Below, one piece after another: positions 41,631 to 51,144 of a DNA stretch of 55,001 nucleotides. A program made the position numbers and the translations under genes. The notes under the pieces were generated by a model. The model was not told where the DNA came from. It worked only from the letters and a program-made list of their open reading frames with translations, and did not search any database. Every line of letters begins with the position of its first letter. Position 1 is the first letter of the stretch. Origin of the DNA: Pedobacter ghigonis (GTDB lineage: Bacteria; Bacteroidota; Bacteroidia; Sphingobacteriales; Sphingobacteriaceae); the NCBI RefSeq assembly GCF_903166585.1, contig NZ_CAESCM010000024.1:1-55001 (forward strand), in the 5' to 3' direction.

Positions 41631-43526
41631 TTACCATTTTTTACGGCGCTCACCACCTTCACGGTTTCCGCCTTCTCTGCGTCCACCACCAGCGTTGCCA
41701 CCTTTATCATCACGGCTACGTCCAGAGAAATCTCTGAAACCGCCACCACTGTTTCCACCTTCACGTCTTCCGCTACCGCCGCCTGATCTTCTGTCGCCGC
41801 CACGGTAACCACCGCCACCGCCGCTTCTGCGTTCGCCGCCGAAACCACCGCTACGTCTTTCACCGCCACCGCGTCTTTCGCCTGCACCTTCGCCACGACC
41901 ACCATCACCACTTTTCTCGATACGTACCTGACGACCGTTAAATTCAACTGATTTAAAGCCTTCAAAAACTTTGTCGGCAACAGCATCTTCTACTTCAAAG
42001 AAAGAGAAAACACCTTTTAAATCAATCTTACCAACGCTTTTGCCACCAATTTTACCATTGTTACAGATAAATGATAACATATCGCCACGGGTAAATTCAT
42101 CTACCGAACCTAAGTTGATAAATAAACGGGTGTAACCTTCACTACCACGTCCGCGTCTTTCGCCACGCTCACCTCTTTCACCACGCTCATCTCCAACAGC
42201 TGCATTTAAATCAGGTGCTTTCGAATAGTAATCTAAGAAACGGTTAAACTCTAAAGAGGCAAAACGTTTAATTACTTCTTCTTTGGTTAAATCAGCAAAC
42301 TCATCCATAATACGTGGGATGTACTGATCAATCTGTTCGTTGTTAACCTCTACATTGTGTACTTTGTGTACCAAAGAGAACAATTGTTTTTCGCAAACGT
42401 CAAAACCTGTAGGAAGCTCAGCTTTGGTAAATTGTTTACCAATAATGCGCTCTAACTGACGGATTTTGCCCAGTTCTTTAGAGTTGATGATACAGATCGA
42501 GATACCGGTTTTACCAGCACGGCCAGTACGGCCCGAACGGTGGGTATAACTTTCAATCTCATCAGGTAACGAATAGTTAACTACGTGTGTTACATTGTTA
42601 ACGTCGATACCACGTGCAGCAACATCAGTAGCAATTAACAACTGCATATTACGCTCGCGGAAACGTTGCATTACTTTATCACGTTGTTGTTGCGATAAAT
42701 CGCCGTGTAAAGCATCAGCATTGTAACCGTCTTTAATTAAATGCTCAGCAATATCCTGGGTATCTAATTTCGTTTTACAGAAAACAACACCGAAAATATC
42801 AGGGTTAAAATCTACAATACGTTTTAAGGCAGCATATTTATCGCGGGCACGAACAATATAATATTCGTGTTCGATGTTTACGTTACCAGTATTTTTTGTG
42901 CCCATGGTTAATTCTACAGGGTTATCCATATAGTTTTTAGCTATACGGCGAACTTCTGAAGGCATAGTAGCCGAGAATAACCAGGTTTTTTTGTCATCAG
43001 GAGTAGTTGATAAAATGTCGTTGATATCGTCCTGGAAACCCATGTTCAACATCTCGTCAGCTTCATCAAGCACAACATATTTAACGTTTGAAAAATCAAT
43101 GGCTTTACGGCCAATGATATCCAACATACGGCCGGGCGTGGCCACTACGATTTGAACGCCTTGGCGTATTTCGCGTAGTTGTTGCATAATGTTCGCACCA
43201 CCGTAAACGGCGACAACGTGGGCATTAGCAACGTTTTTAGAAAAGTTTTTAAGGTCGTTAGCGATCTGTAAACATAACTCACGGGTAGGGCATAAAATCA
43301 ATGCCTGTGGTTTATTTACTTTAAAATCGATTAGTTCTAACAGCGGCAAACCAAATGCGGCTGTTTTTCCTGTTCCTGTTTGGGCCAAACCAACAAAATC
43401 ATTAGTGCCTTCTAACAGTACAGGAATACTTTGCTCCTGAATCGGCGTTGGATTTTCGAATCCAAGGTCCTTTACGGCATTAACGACGTCATCACTTATC
43501 CCCAATAATTGAAATGGGTTTGTCAT
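41631..43526 (-). CDS. DEAD-box ATP-dependent RNA helicase with RGG-rich tail
   Basis: A 631-aa RNA helicase. The start is set at the ATG at 43526 (MTNPFQLLG), because the 22 extra upstream codons cover the promoter box TACCTTTG. The Q motif lies within 1-30, Walker A AQTGTGKT at 48-55, DEAD at 154-157, SAT near 185 and HRSGRTGRAGK near 330. A DbpA-type RNA-binding domain follows (about 465-540, RLFINLGSVDEF). The last 90 or so residues are almost entirely Gly, Arg and Ser in RGG-like repeats. The tail and RNA-binding domain point to ribosome assembly or cold-shock RNA remodelling. Low-complexity coding sequence at 41640-41900 produces spurious frames on both strands. Confidence 0.95.
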   Translation of the reverse strand: MTNPFQLLGISDDVVNAVKDLGFENPTPIQEQSIPVLLEGTNDFVGLAQTGTGKTAAFGLPLLELIDFKVNKPQALILCPTRELCLQIANDLKNFSKNVANAHVVAVYGGANIMQQLREIRQGVQIVVATPGRMLDIIGRKAIDFSNVKYVVLDEADEMLNMGFQDDINDILSTTPDDKKTWLFSATMPSEVRRIAKNYMDNPVELTMGTKNTGNVNIEHEYYIVRARDKYAALKRIVDFNPDIFGVVFCKTKLDTQDIAEHLIKDGYNADALHGDLSQQQRDKVMQRFRERNMQLLIATDVAARGIDVNNVTHVVNYSLPDEIESYTHRSGRTGRAGKTGISICIINSKELGKIRQLERIIGKQFTKAELPTGFDVCEKQLFSLVHKVHNVEVNNEQIDQYIPRIMDEFADLTKEEVIKRFASLEFNRFLDYYSKAPDLNAAVGDERGERGERGERRGRGSEGYTRLFINLGSVDEFTRGDMLSFICNNGKIGGKSVGKIDLKGVFSFFEVEDAVADKVFEGFKSVEFNGRQVRIEKSGDGGRGEGAGERRGGGERRSGGFGGERRSGGGGGYRGGDRRSGGGSGRREGGNSGGGFRDFSGRSRDDKGGNAGGGRREGGNREGGERRKKW

Positions 43527-43552
43527 TCGTCTTTTATTTTTTAATTGAGCCG

Positions 43553-43560
43553 CAAAGGTA
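43553..43560 (-). promoter_or_regulatory. -7 promoter box of the DEAD-box helicase gene
   Basis: On the minus strand the sequence reads TACCTTTG, an exact match to TAnnTTTG, 26 nt before the chosen ATG. No clear TTG was found at the ideal upstream distance. Confidence 0.6.
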
Positions 43561-43741
43561 CGGTTAATATTTCGTATTTTACAGGTAATCAAGTAAATAG
43601 TTTTTAAAGCTAAATATTTGGAAATAAGGAAGTAATGGAGGATGGATGACGGATGATGGAAAATGTGCGGTGGCAGGGCTTTAAATCGACATCGGGAATG
43701 GGCCTTGCGATTTGATTTTTTTGATGAAACGCCAACAGCTG

Positions 43742-44212
43742 CTATCGCAGCCTTTCTGCCGATCTGATCAGTCTTTCATCTTTATTAATCCCGAAAATGG
43801 CCAGTACAATAAATAAGATCGCGATAGCCGGAAGATAGGCTCCAATACCAAAAGCAGCTCCTTCAATACCACCAGGTAATTTTTTGGCGTAAATGCTGCA
43901 CCACAAAGCAAAACCTCCGATTAGTACAATCGAAAGAATGGCAAACCTTTTTTGAAAACTGCGCTTTCTGAAATTGAAGATGTTAACGAAACAGATGATC
44001 GATATGGCAATGTGGGTAATGAATAACGGATAAATAGGGGTAATGCTGTAAGAAATAAACTCACCATTATCCCAGCTTGAAGCATAACCTTTAGTATATA
44101 ACAAAGGCACTGAAAGTTCATTTAACTTTCCGGTTACCAATGGAAAGAAAAACATGAATGTAAGGGACACAGTAGCTAACAAAAGCCAGACTGTTTGAAT
44201 TCTTTGAATCAT
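43742..44212 (-). CDS. DUF4293 membrane protein (paralogue 2)
   Basis: A 156-aa integral membrane protein of the DUF4293 family, function unknown. Four hydrophobic helices are seen (about 7-25, 55-75, 90-108 and 120-142). The protein begins MIQRIQTVWLLLA and ends NKDERLIRSAERLR. From about residue 64 onward it is nearly identical to the neighbouring paralogue, while the first 60 residues differ strongly. The start follows the stop of the upstream copy by only 6 nt, so both are on one transcript. The shared C-terminal half is nearly identical at the DNA level as well, which suggests gene conversion. Confidence 0.85.
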   Translation of the reverse strand: MIQRIQTVWLLLATVSLTFMFFFPLVTGKLNELSVPLLYTKGYASSWDNGEFISYSITPIYPLFITHIAISIICFVNIFNFRKRSFQKRFAILSIVLIGGFALWCSIYAKKLPGGIEGAAFGIGAYLPAIAILFIVLAIFGINKDERLIRSAERLR

Positions 44213-44218
44213 AAAGCG

Positions 44219-44686
44219 CTATCTCAACCGCTCAGCCGACCTGATCAGTCTTTCATCTTTGTTGATGCCAAAAATGGCCAATACAATAAATAAAATAGCC
44301 AAGGCTGGCAAATAAGCACCAATACCAAAATTTGCGCCTTCAATTCCGCCGGGTAATTTTTTGGCGTAAATGCTGCACCACAAAGCAAAACCTCCGATTA
44401 GTACAATCGAAAGAATGGCAAACCTTTTTTGAAAACTGCGCTTTCTGAAATTGAAGATATTAACGAAACAGATAATCGCGATGGCAATGTTGGTAATGAG
44501 TAAAGGTAGAAATGATATGATTTTGAATGGCGAACCCGCTTTACCGGCAATTATCTGAAATAAACCGCTGGTGTATACTGCTGATTCCGTTCCGGCAATT
44601 TCTTTGCTGGCAATAGGTAAAAACAACATTAAGATCAGGGTTAAAGCGGCTAAGAAAAGCCATATCGATTGTATTCTTTGTATCAT
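44219..44686 (-). CDS. DUF4293 membrane protein (paralogue 1)
   Basis: A 155-aa four-helix membrane protein of unknown function, first of the tandem pair. The start MIQRIQSIWLFLA parallels the second copy. The segment about 25-60 (SKEIAGTESAVYTSGLFQII) is unlike the paralogue, and the segment CFVNIFNFRKRSFQKRFAIL onward is the same. DUF4293 genes are typical of Bacteroidota and usually single-copy, so this is a lineage duplication or an old pair homogenised in part. The promoter is probably in the 244-nt spacer shared with the divergent hydrolase gene; a TATAATTG box lies about 30 nt upstream (one mismatch to TAnnTTTG). Confidence 0.85.
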   Translation of the reverse strand: MIQRIQSIWLFLAALTLILMLFLPIASKEIAGTESAVYTSGLFQIIAGKAGSPFKIISFLPLLITNIAIAIICFVNIFNFRKRSFQKRFAILSIVLIGGFALWCSIYAKKLPGGIEGANFGIGAYLPALAILFIVLAIFGINKDERLIRSAERLR

Positions 44687-44930
44687 GTTAATTTGAAATA
44701 ATAAACAATTATAGGGATTCTATTTCAACCTTGAAAAAACATTTTTTTGCTGCGCATAGATTTTGTTAAAACCTGCAAGTTTTAATACATTTGGCTATAT
44801 ACCACAAACCCTAAAAAATAAAACCAAAGTTATTGCCTTTTCTTTTCTTAAGCGGTTGACTATGATGCAGCCTAAGGAAATTGTTTAAAATAGATTGAAT
44901 TTTAACCTGGCCTACTTTATAAAACGATTT

Positions 44931-47417
44931 ATGTTAAAAAACTTACTTTTTTTAATTACCCTGTTTGTTGCCGCAAACACCTTTGCGCAAGATACCCTCA
45001 AATTCGAAAAAGCTTTAACGGTAGCCAGTGGCAGCCGTTATGGCCGCGAAGCCGTGTACACCGATTTGCTGGCCTGGAAAATGGCTAACCAACAACTGCA
45101 GGCACCAGTAGAAAACGGCGAATTTTCTGCCGGAAAAAATGGCGAAAAAGTACTGTGGAAAGCAATTAAAGCTGATGCCAATGGTCGTTTTAGTGCCTTT
45201 TCGAGGAGATCGTTTCAAGCAACGAGTAATCCCTTCCTCAATCCGGGTGGGATAGACCGCGGGTCTGATTATATTTACCTTACTTACACTTCAGGCGCAG
45301 CACAAACTGCAATTTTAAATGTTATTGGGGGCAATAGTATATTTTTTAATGGTACTCCACACATGGGCGATCCGTATGCATCGGGTTATATGAATATTCC
45401 TGTTCAACTAAAAAAGGGTGTAAACGAGCTTTATGTACGGGGTGCCAGTGTACTGCCGATGATTATTGTTAACGCTAAAAAACTATTAATTCATACCGAC
45501 GATATTACTTCGCCCAGTATTGTGCTTAATGAGAAAAATGGCGTACTCAAAGGCGCCCTCACTGTAAGCAATTCATCGTTAAAAGATTATAATAATTTAC
45601 GTTTCAAAACCATTTTGAACGGTAAGCAGCGCGAGGTAGCCATTGCGCGCATTCCGAAACTGAGCATACGAAAGGTGGTATTTGAAATAGATGCAAGCGC
45701 TGTGGTAAACCCGGGCAATTACAATATCGAATTACAATTGTTGCAGGGCAATACCCAGGTAGACCAGAAAGTGATTGTAATTGAAGCTTTAGTGGGTTCG
45801 TCAACCCATAAGCAAACCTTTGTGAGTAATATTGACGGCAGTTTGCAGTATTTCGCTGTTACGCCACAATTAAACGGCTGGAAACCGAATGCTGCCTTGT
45901 TCTTGTCGGTTCATGGAGCAGGCGTAGAGGCTATTGGTCAGGCTAAGGCTTATAAATCTAAAGACTGGGGTACGCTGGTTGCTGCTACCAACCGCAGGCC
46001 GCGTGGCTTTAACTGGGAAGACTGGGGCCGTAAAGATGCTTTGGAAGTACTGGCACTGGCTAAAAATCAGTTTAAACCAGATGAAAAACAAATTTACCTT
46101 ACCGGCCACTCGATGGGTGGACATGGTACCTGGTTCTTAGGCGCAACTTATCCCGATAAATGGGCGGCTATTGCGCCGGCTGCGGGTTATGCTTCACTTA
46201 AAGATTATGGTTCGGCCGATGGTAAAATTCCGGATAGCAGTCAAAATCGTGTCGAGCGGATGTTATTAAGGGCCGGCAACCAAAGTGATGTTCCGAAACT
46301 GGTTAGCAATTATGCTCCTTTAGGTGTATACATATTGCATGGAGACGCCGATAAAGTGGTTCCGGTTAGTTATGCCCGGCAGATGAAGAAAATTCTTGCT
46401 GGTTTTCATGGCGATTTCAGCTATTACGAATATCCGGGTGGCGAACATTGGTTTGGCGATCAGAGTGTAGACTGGCCTGCTATTTTCAGCTTTTTTAAAT
46501 GGCATACCATAGCAGTCGATTCGGCCGTAAATCATATCGATTTCATGACTTCCAGTCCGGGCATTTCGGCAACTTACCGCTGGGCTACCATTGAGCAGCA
46601 GGAACAACCTTTACAGTACAGCCGCATTATTTTAAACCGTAATCGGAAACAATCGGCCATTACTGGTAAAACTGAAAACGTGGCGACTTTAAAACTGGCT
46701 TTAACAGATTTTGGTGCAAAAGCTAATGTTAAAATAACTTTAGATAGCTTACCTGTTATTAACTTTACCACTCAAAGTGCCAATGATACCCTGTTTTTAT
46801 ACAAAAATACCGCAGGTTGGCAAATCCTCTCCGCAGTGAATAAAAGGGATAAGAATCCGGCACGATCGGGTACTTTTAAAGAAGCGTTTAATCATAAAAT
46901 GGTTTTTGTTGTGGGAACAGGCGGCGGCGATGCGGGCGAAGCCAATTTAAACAAAGCCAGATATGATGCCGAAAGCTGGTATTACCGTGGAAATGGGGCA
47001 GTTGACATCATTACAGACAAAGAATTTTCAACATCAAAATATCAGGGGCGTAATATCATTTTATATGGAAATGCCGATAATAATGCAGCCTGGAAAACCT
47101 TATTAAAAGATTGCCCTATACAGGTTAACAATTCGCAAATTACAGCAGGCAAGCAAACCTGGAAAGGCAACGATTTAGCGGCCTATTACATCTGGCCGCA
47201 ACAGGATAATAATCTCCTCGTTGGCGTAGTGGCCAGTACTGGTGTTGCCGGAATGAAAGCAGCTTATGCCAATCAGTATTTTGCCGGTGGTAGTGGTTTC
47301 CCGGATTTTATGGTGTTCTCGTCTGATTTACCTAATGAAGGCAGTAAAGGCATTAAGCTGGCTGGTTTTTACAATAATAAATGGGAGTTGGAGGAGAAAA
47401 ACACGGCTAAGCCATAA
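44931..47417 (+). CDS. Secreted alpha/beta hydrolase (prolyl oligopeptidase-like esterase)
   Basis: An 828-aa exported protein. I start at the ATG at 44931 because it opens a signal peptide (MLKNLLFLITLFVAANTFAQ); an earlier TTG frame adds 12 codons only. Residues about 20-310 form a beta-rich N-terminal region. An alpha/beta hydrolase domain follows with nucleophile S394 in TGHSMGGHG, the acid in LHGDADKVVP (D472 or D474) and H506 in GGEHWFGD. A C-terminal region of about 290 residues (540-828) has no family I can name. It includes VVGTGGGDAGEANLNKARYD. The triad suggests an esterase or peptidase acting outside the cytoplasm; the substrate is unknown. Confidence 0.85.
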   Translation: MLKNLLFLITLFVAANTFAQDTLKFEKALTVASGSRYGREAVYTDLLAWKMANQQLQAPVENGEFSAGKNGEKVLWKAIKADANGRFSAFSRRSFQATSNPFLNPGGIDRGSDYIYLTYTSGAAQTAILNVIGGNSIFFNGTPHMGDPYASGYMNIPVQLKKGVNELYVRGASVLPMIIVNAKKLLIHTDDITSPSIVLNEKNGVLKGALTVSNSSLKDYNNLRFKTILNGKQREVAIARIPKLSIRKVVFEIDASAVVNPGNYNIELQLLQGNTQVDQKVIVIEALVGSSTHKQTFVSNIDGSLQYFAVTPQLNGWKPNAALFLSVHGAGVEAIGQAKAYKSKDWGTLVAATNRRPRGFNWEDWGRKDALEVLALAKNQFKPDEKQIYLTGHSMGGHGTWFLGATYPDKWAAIAPAAGYASLKDYGSADGKIPDSSQNRVERMLLRAGNQSDVPKLVSNYAPLGVYILHGDADKVVPVSYARQMKKILAGFHGDFSYYEYPGGEHWFGDQSVDWPAIFSFFKWHTIAVDSAVNHIDFMTSSPGISATYRWATIEQQEQPLQYSRIILNRNRKQSAITGKTENVATLKLALTDFGAKANVKITLDSLPVINFTTQSANDTLFLYKNTAGWQILSAVNKRDKNPARSGTFKEAFNHKMVFVVGTGGGDAGEANLNKARYDAESWYYRGNGAVDIITDKEFSTSKYQGRNIILYGNADNNAAWKTLLKDCPIQVNNSQITAGKQTWKGNDLAAYYIWPQQDNNLLVGVVASTGVAGMKAAYANQYFAGGSGFPDFMVFSSDLPNEGSKGIKLAGFYNNKWELEEKNTAKP

Positions 47418-47473
47418 TTACAGGGTTTACGAATAAATGTAAAGTGCTTTCCTTCTAAATAAAAGGAAAAAAG

Positions 47474-47481
47474 TACTTTTG
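47474..47481 (+). promoter_or_regulatory. -7 promoter box of truA
   Basis: TACTTTTG matches TAnnTTTG exactly and ends 7 nt before the TTG start codon of truA, so the transcript would begin at or next to the start codon. No TTG -33 element was found at standard distance. Confidence 0.5.
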
Positions 47482-47488
47482 CATCGCT

Positions 47489-48238
47489 TTGAGTAAAAAA
47501 AGATATTTCATCCAAATCGCTTACGATGGCAGCTTATACCATGGCTGGCAGGTTCAACCCAATGCAATTACTGTGCAGGAGTTGTTGGATAAAGCCATGG
47601 CTACGGTTTTTAGGCAGCCTATCGAAACACTGGGCTGTGGCCGCACCGATACAGGCGTGCACGCTAAAGATTTTTATGCCCATTTTGATGTGGAAGATCT
47701 GGATGAAAGCAAAGTTTTAAGTGCTGTAGGTGGGATCAATGCCCTTTTGCCCTATCAAATTGCGGCGAAAAGGATTATTCCGGTACACGATGAGGCACAT
47801 GCGCGCTTCGATGCCACTTCAAGGGCTTACAAATACCATCTGCATTTCGAAAAAGATCCGTTTAAATTAAACCGGTCGTGGTTGGTTAAAGATCGCCTGG
47901 ATGTTACTGCTATGAACGAAGCAGCAGCGCAGCTGTTAAACTATACTGATTTCTCCTGTTTCAGCAAATCGAATACACAGACCTTTACCAACAATTGTAA
48001 AGTAGTAAAAGCTGTTTTTGAAGAACAGGAAGACGGTTTGGTATTTACCATTCAGGCCGACCGTTTTTTAAGGAACATGGTGAGGGCCATTATGGGTACC
48101 CTGGTGCAGATTGGTAAAAAAGAAATAGATTTAGCTGCATTTAAAGCAGTGATAGAAAGTAAAAACCGCAGTAAGGCCGGGCAATCGGTACCTGCTTGCG
48201 GCTTGTATTTGGTGAAGATTGAGTATCCTTATATATAA
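47489..48238 (+). CDS. truA: tRNA pseudouridine(38-40) synthase
   Basis: TruA, 249 aa, converts uridines 38-40 of the tRNA anticodon arm to pseudouridine in the cytoplasm. Catalytic D54 lies in GCGRTDTGVHA (49-59), and RNMVRAIMGTLVQIG (about 191-205) is the conserved C-terminal block. The start is TTG: the frame contains no ATG or GTG between the upstream stop (47456-47458) and this position, and the protein would otherwise lose its first conserved strand (YFIQIAYDGSLYHGW). A promoter box directly upstream suggests a leaderless message. The next gene (ABC exporter) starts 101 nt later. Confidence 0.95.
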   Translation: MSKKRYFIQIAYDGSLYHGWQVQPNAITVQELLDKAMATVFRQPIETLGCGRTDTGVHAKDFYAHFDVEDLDESKVLSAVGGINALLPYQIAAKRIIPVHDEAHARFDATSRAYKYHLHFEKDPFKLNRSWLVKDRLDVTAMNEAAAQLLNYTDFSCFSKSNTQTFTNNCKVVKAVFEEQEDGLVFTIQADRFLRNMVRAIMGTLVQIGKKEIDLAAFKAVIESKNRSKAGQSVPACGLYLVKIEYPYI

Positions 48239-48339
48239 ATGATAGAATTGGAGATTGATTTAATGATAGAATGTGAAATAGCGATAGTATATAAAATTCA
48301 TTCATTCACTTATTCAGAACTCAATCATTAAACAAAAAA

Positions 48340-50109
48340 ATGGCAGTTACAGGCGATGTATACAACACAGGATTACTGAAACGTATTTTTAAATACGTAA
48401 GGCCTTATCGTGCTGTTTTCGTTTGGGCAGTTATTTTAACCATTCTGCTGGCTGCGATTTCTCCGGTGCGCCCGTTTTTGATTAAATACACACTCGATCA
48501 TTATATTTTAGCCGGTAATTATTCTGGTTTGGTAAATATGACCATGCTGATGGTTTTTATGTTGGTGCTGCAAACGCTTATCCAGTATAACCATACCCTT
48601 TTAACCAATACCCTGGGGCAGTCGGTGATTCGTGATCTGCGCATCAATGTTTTTAACCACATTACCAAACTCAGGCTAAAGTTTTTCGATAAAACACCCA
48701 TTGGCCAGTTAATTACTCGTACTGTTTCCGATCTGGAAACCATTGCCGATATTTTTTCGGAAGGTTTAATCTCCATGATTGGCGATAGTTTGCAGGTCGT
48801 GGTAATTGTTTGTGTAATGCTTTATACCGACTGGGAACTGAGTTTGGTAGTGCTTTTACCCATTCCGTTATTAATTATTGCCACCAGGAAATTCCAGCAG
48901 GCCATTAAAGTGGCTTTTCAGGAAGTAAGGAACGAAGTTTCCAACCTAAATACTTTTTTACAGGAGCACATTACCGGCGTTCCAATTGTGCAGTATTTTG
49001 CCCGTGAGAAACAGGAATACCGTAAGTTTTATGCCATTAATAAGCGTTACCGCGATGCCAATATCCGCAGTAACTGGTATTATTCTATATTTTTTCCGGT
49101 TGTAGAATTGATTTCGGCCATGTCATTAGGTTTACTGGTTTGGTATGGCGCTAAAAGTATCCTCGCTAAGCCTTTAGATGTAACCCCCGGAACCATAACC
49201 CAGTTTATCATGTACCTGGGCATGGTGTTTACGCCGATTCGCCAATTGGCTGATAAATTTAACACCCTGCAAATGGGGATGGTTGGTGCCGAACGTGTTT
49301 TTAAAGTTTTAGATACCGACGAAACTACGCCAAACACCGGAACAATTCAACCTGCCAAACTGGAAGGAAATATTAAGTTCGAAAAGGTCTGGTTTGCCTA
49401 TAATGATGAAAATTATGTTTTAAAAGATTTATCCTTCAAGGTAAAATCTGGCGAAACAGTGGCGCTGGTAGGGGCTACCGGAGCTGGTAAATCGTCTACA
49501 ATTAATATCCTGAACCGTTTTTACGAAGTTCAAAAAGGCGATATTACCGTAGATGACATTCGTATAGAAGATTTTGAGCTCGATTATTTGCGTAGCCACA
49601 TTGCGACTGTTCTGCAGGATGTTTTCTTGTTTTCTGATACCATTTTGAACAACATTACGCTCAATAATCCCGAAATTAAGCTGGAACAGGTGGTTAATGC
49701 CGCTAAAAAAGTAGGCGCACACGATTTTATTGAACGTTTGCCAGGCGGTTACCAGTACAACGTTATGGAAAGAGGGGCTACACTCTCAGCAGGACAAGCA
49801 CAGTTGATTTCCTTTATCCGTGCATTGGTGCATAACCCAGCCATTTTGGTTCTCGATGAAGCCACTTCATCGGTTGATACCGAAACCGAATTGCTGATCC
49901 AGAAAGCTATTGATAACCTGATGGAAGGCCGTACCTCAATTGTAATTGCACACCGTTTATCTACGATCCAGAAAGCCGATCAGATTATTGTATTGGATAA
50001 AGGCGAGATCAAGGAAAAGGGTACACATCAGCAATTGCTTAAATTAAACGGCTATTACAAAAAGCTTTACGATCTGCAGTTTTCTTCAAAAGGGATTGCT
50101 AAAGTTTAA
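48340..50109 (+). CDS. ABC exporter half-transporter (MsbA/multidrug type)
   Basis: A 589-aa fused membrane-ATPase protein. The six-helix transmembrane domain (about 15-320) is followed by a nucleotide-binding domain with Walker A GATGAGKSS (378-386), the signature LSAGQAQ (about 482-488, a variant of LSGGQ), Walker B AILVLDEATSSVD (about 502-514) and the switch His in IVIAHRLSTIQ. It would work as a homodimer or with another half-transporter to export lipids, drugs or peptides. The substrate cannot be read. The Gly to Ala change in the signature is common and should not abolish activity. It ends 26 nt from the convergent unknown gene. Confidence 0.94.
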   Translation: MAVTGDVYNTGLLKRIFKYVRPYRAVFVWAVILTILLAAISPVRPFLIKYTLDHYILAGNYSGLVNMTMLMVFMLVLQTLIQYNHTLLTNTLGQSVIRDLRINVFNHITKLRLKFFDKTPIGQLITRTVSDLETIADIFSEGLISMIGDSLQVVVIVCVMLYTDWELSLVVLLPIPLLIIATRKFQQAIKVAFQEVRNEVSNLNTFLQEHITGVPIVQYFAREKQEYRKFYAINKRYRDANIRSNWYYSIFFPVVELISAMSLGLLVWYGAKSILAKPLDVTPGTITQFIMYLGMVFTPIRQLADKFNTLQMGMVGAERVFKVLDTDETTPNTGTIQPAKLEGNIKFEKVWFAYNDENYVLKDLSFKVKSGETVALVGATGAGKSSTINILNRFYEVQKGDITVDDIRIEDFELDYLRSHIATVLQDVFLFSDTILNNITLNNPEIKLEQVVNAAKKVGAHDFIERLPGGYQYNVMERGATLSAGQAQLISFIRALVHNPAILVLDEATSSVDTETELLIQKAIDNLMEGRTSIVIAHRLSTIQKADQIIVLDKGEIKEKGTHQQLLKLNGYYKKLYDLQFSSKGIAKV

Positions 50110-50135
50110 AACGCTTTCAGGAATTTAAGACTTTT

Positions 50136-51056
50136 TTAATCAGCAGATTGTATTTCGTTTAGAGATGTCCTGTTATAAACACCCAGGTTTACTGTTCTTT
50201 TAAAGGATGCCTTAATAATAGTGCCTGTCTTAAAGTTTATTTCGTGTTCTGTAGACTCCGAAACTTCATAATTATTATTGCTGAATTGCTTTTCTATTGT
50301 TTGTGCTTGATTTTTGTTGTTCTTGATGAAAAAATCTTTTACAGCCTTAGTTAAAGCCGGGCCATCTGCGATTTTGCTACTTTCGATTGTACAGGTAGAT
50401 TTCTGCTGATCAATACTCCTGCATTTGACTTTCTCTATTGCATTAAAAGGTGCGCCACCAATAGCATTTGGGACCAGAACATTATTTACAATTTCTTCAT
50501 TAAGCTTATAGCTGTGACCAAAGCAATAATGATAAAACTTTATAGGTTTTAAAATAGCTGATTCTATGCCTTGAGGAGTGGAGATTATACGTTTAGCACT
50601 GGTTAATAGTATTTTATAGCTTTGATTTGAGGTGGTAGCCATCAATTTGTCAATAGTTTTATCTGCAGCAGTTCTTAACTCATCTTCGTTAACGAGTGAA
50701 ATAAATTTTCCATAGCTAGAAAATTTTATCCTGATTTTTTTATTTATCAGATTGGCAAGTAGAATATTTTCAACAACCTTATCAGTACTGGCTAATTTAG
50801 CATTGGTAAATGTCCATTCAATTAAATATTCATCCTTATTCTTTTCTAATACCTTAAAGTTTGCGCTAAAAGTAGATGAATATTGAAGGGTTATTTTGTT
50901 AGCAATATCCGTTGTAGTACTCTTAAGCGAAATTTTATGGATTTCATCCTTTTCCCAATGAGGAAAAATATCTATGTCCGTTTTTTCGCTTTGCGCAACT
51001 GATAAAATCGGTAAGAAAAGTAATAAGAGCTTTAGGAAAATACTATAGGATTTCAT
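50136..51056 (-). CDS. Secreted protein of unknown function
   Basis: A 306-aa protein I do not recognise. I start at the ATG at 51056, which begins a signal peptide (MKSYSIFLKLLLLFLPILSVAQ); the frame to 51074 adds six codons. The mature part is rich in Lys, Asn and Ser, with predicted beta strands such as EYLIEWTFTNAKL and FKRTVNLGVYNRTSLNEI and no membrane helix. Two cysteines in KCRSIDQQKSTCTI could pair. It is probably periplasmic or outer-surface. It is alone on the minus strand, convergent with the ABC gene and divergent from the isoaspartyl peptidase gene. Confidence 0.7.
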   Translation of the reverse strand: MKSYSIFLKLLLLFLPILSVAQSEKTDIDIFPHWEKDEIHKISLKSTTTDIANKITLQYSSTFSANFKVLEKNKDEYLIEWTFTNAKLASTDKVVENILLANLINKKIRIKFSSYGKFISLVNEDELRTAADKTIDKLMATTSNQSYKILLTSAKRIISTPQGIESAILKPIKFYHYCFGHSYKLNEEIVNNVLVPNAIGGAPFNAIEKVKCRSIDQQKSTCTIESSKIADGPALTKAVKDFFIKNNKNQAQTIEKQFSNNNYEVSESTEHEINFKTGTIIKASFKRTVNLGVYNRTSLNEIQSAD

Positions 51057-51144
51057 TTTTGGTTTGATTCGCATAAATATGCCAAAAATAGAATAAACCC
51101 CTGGGATTTTCTTAATTTAACAGCTTCTTAAATTCAGTAAGAAG

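Noticed and set aside
41555..41986. Long Ala/Val-rich minus-strand frame and a Pro/Arg-rich plus-strand frame over the helicase tail
   Set aside because: Both are out-of-frame shadows of the Gly/Arg-rich RGG-coding sequence.
43527..43592. 22-codon extension of the DEAD-box helicase
   Set aside because: It contains the -7 promoter box TACCTTTG and lacks family similarity; the ATG at 43526 gives the standard N-terminus.
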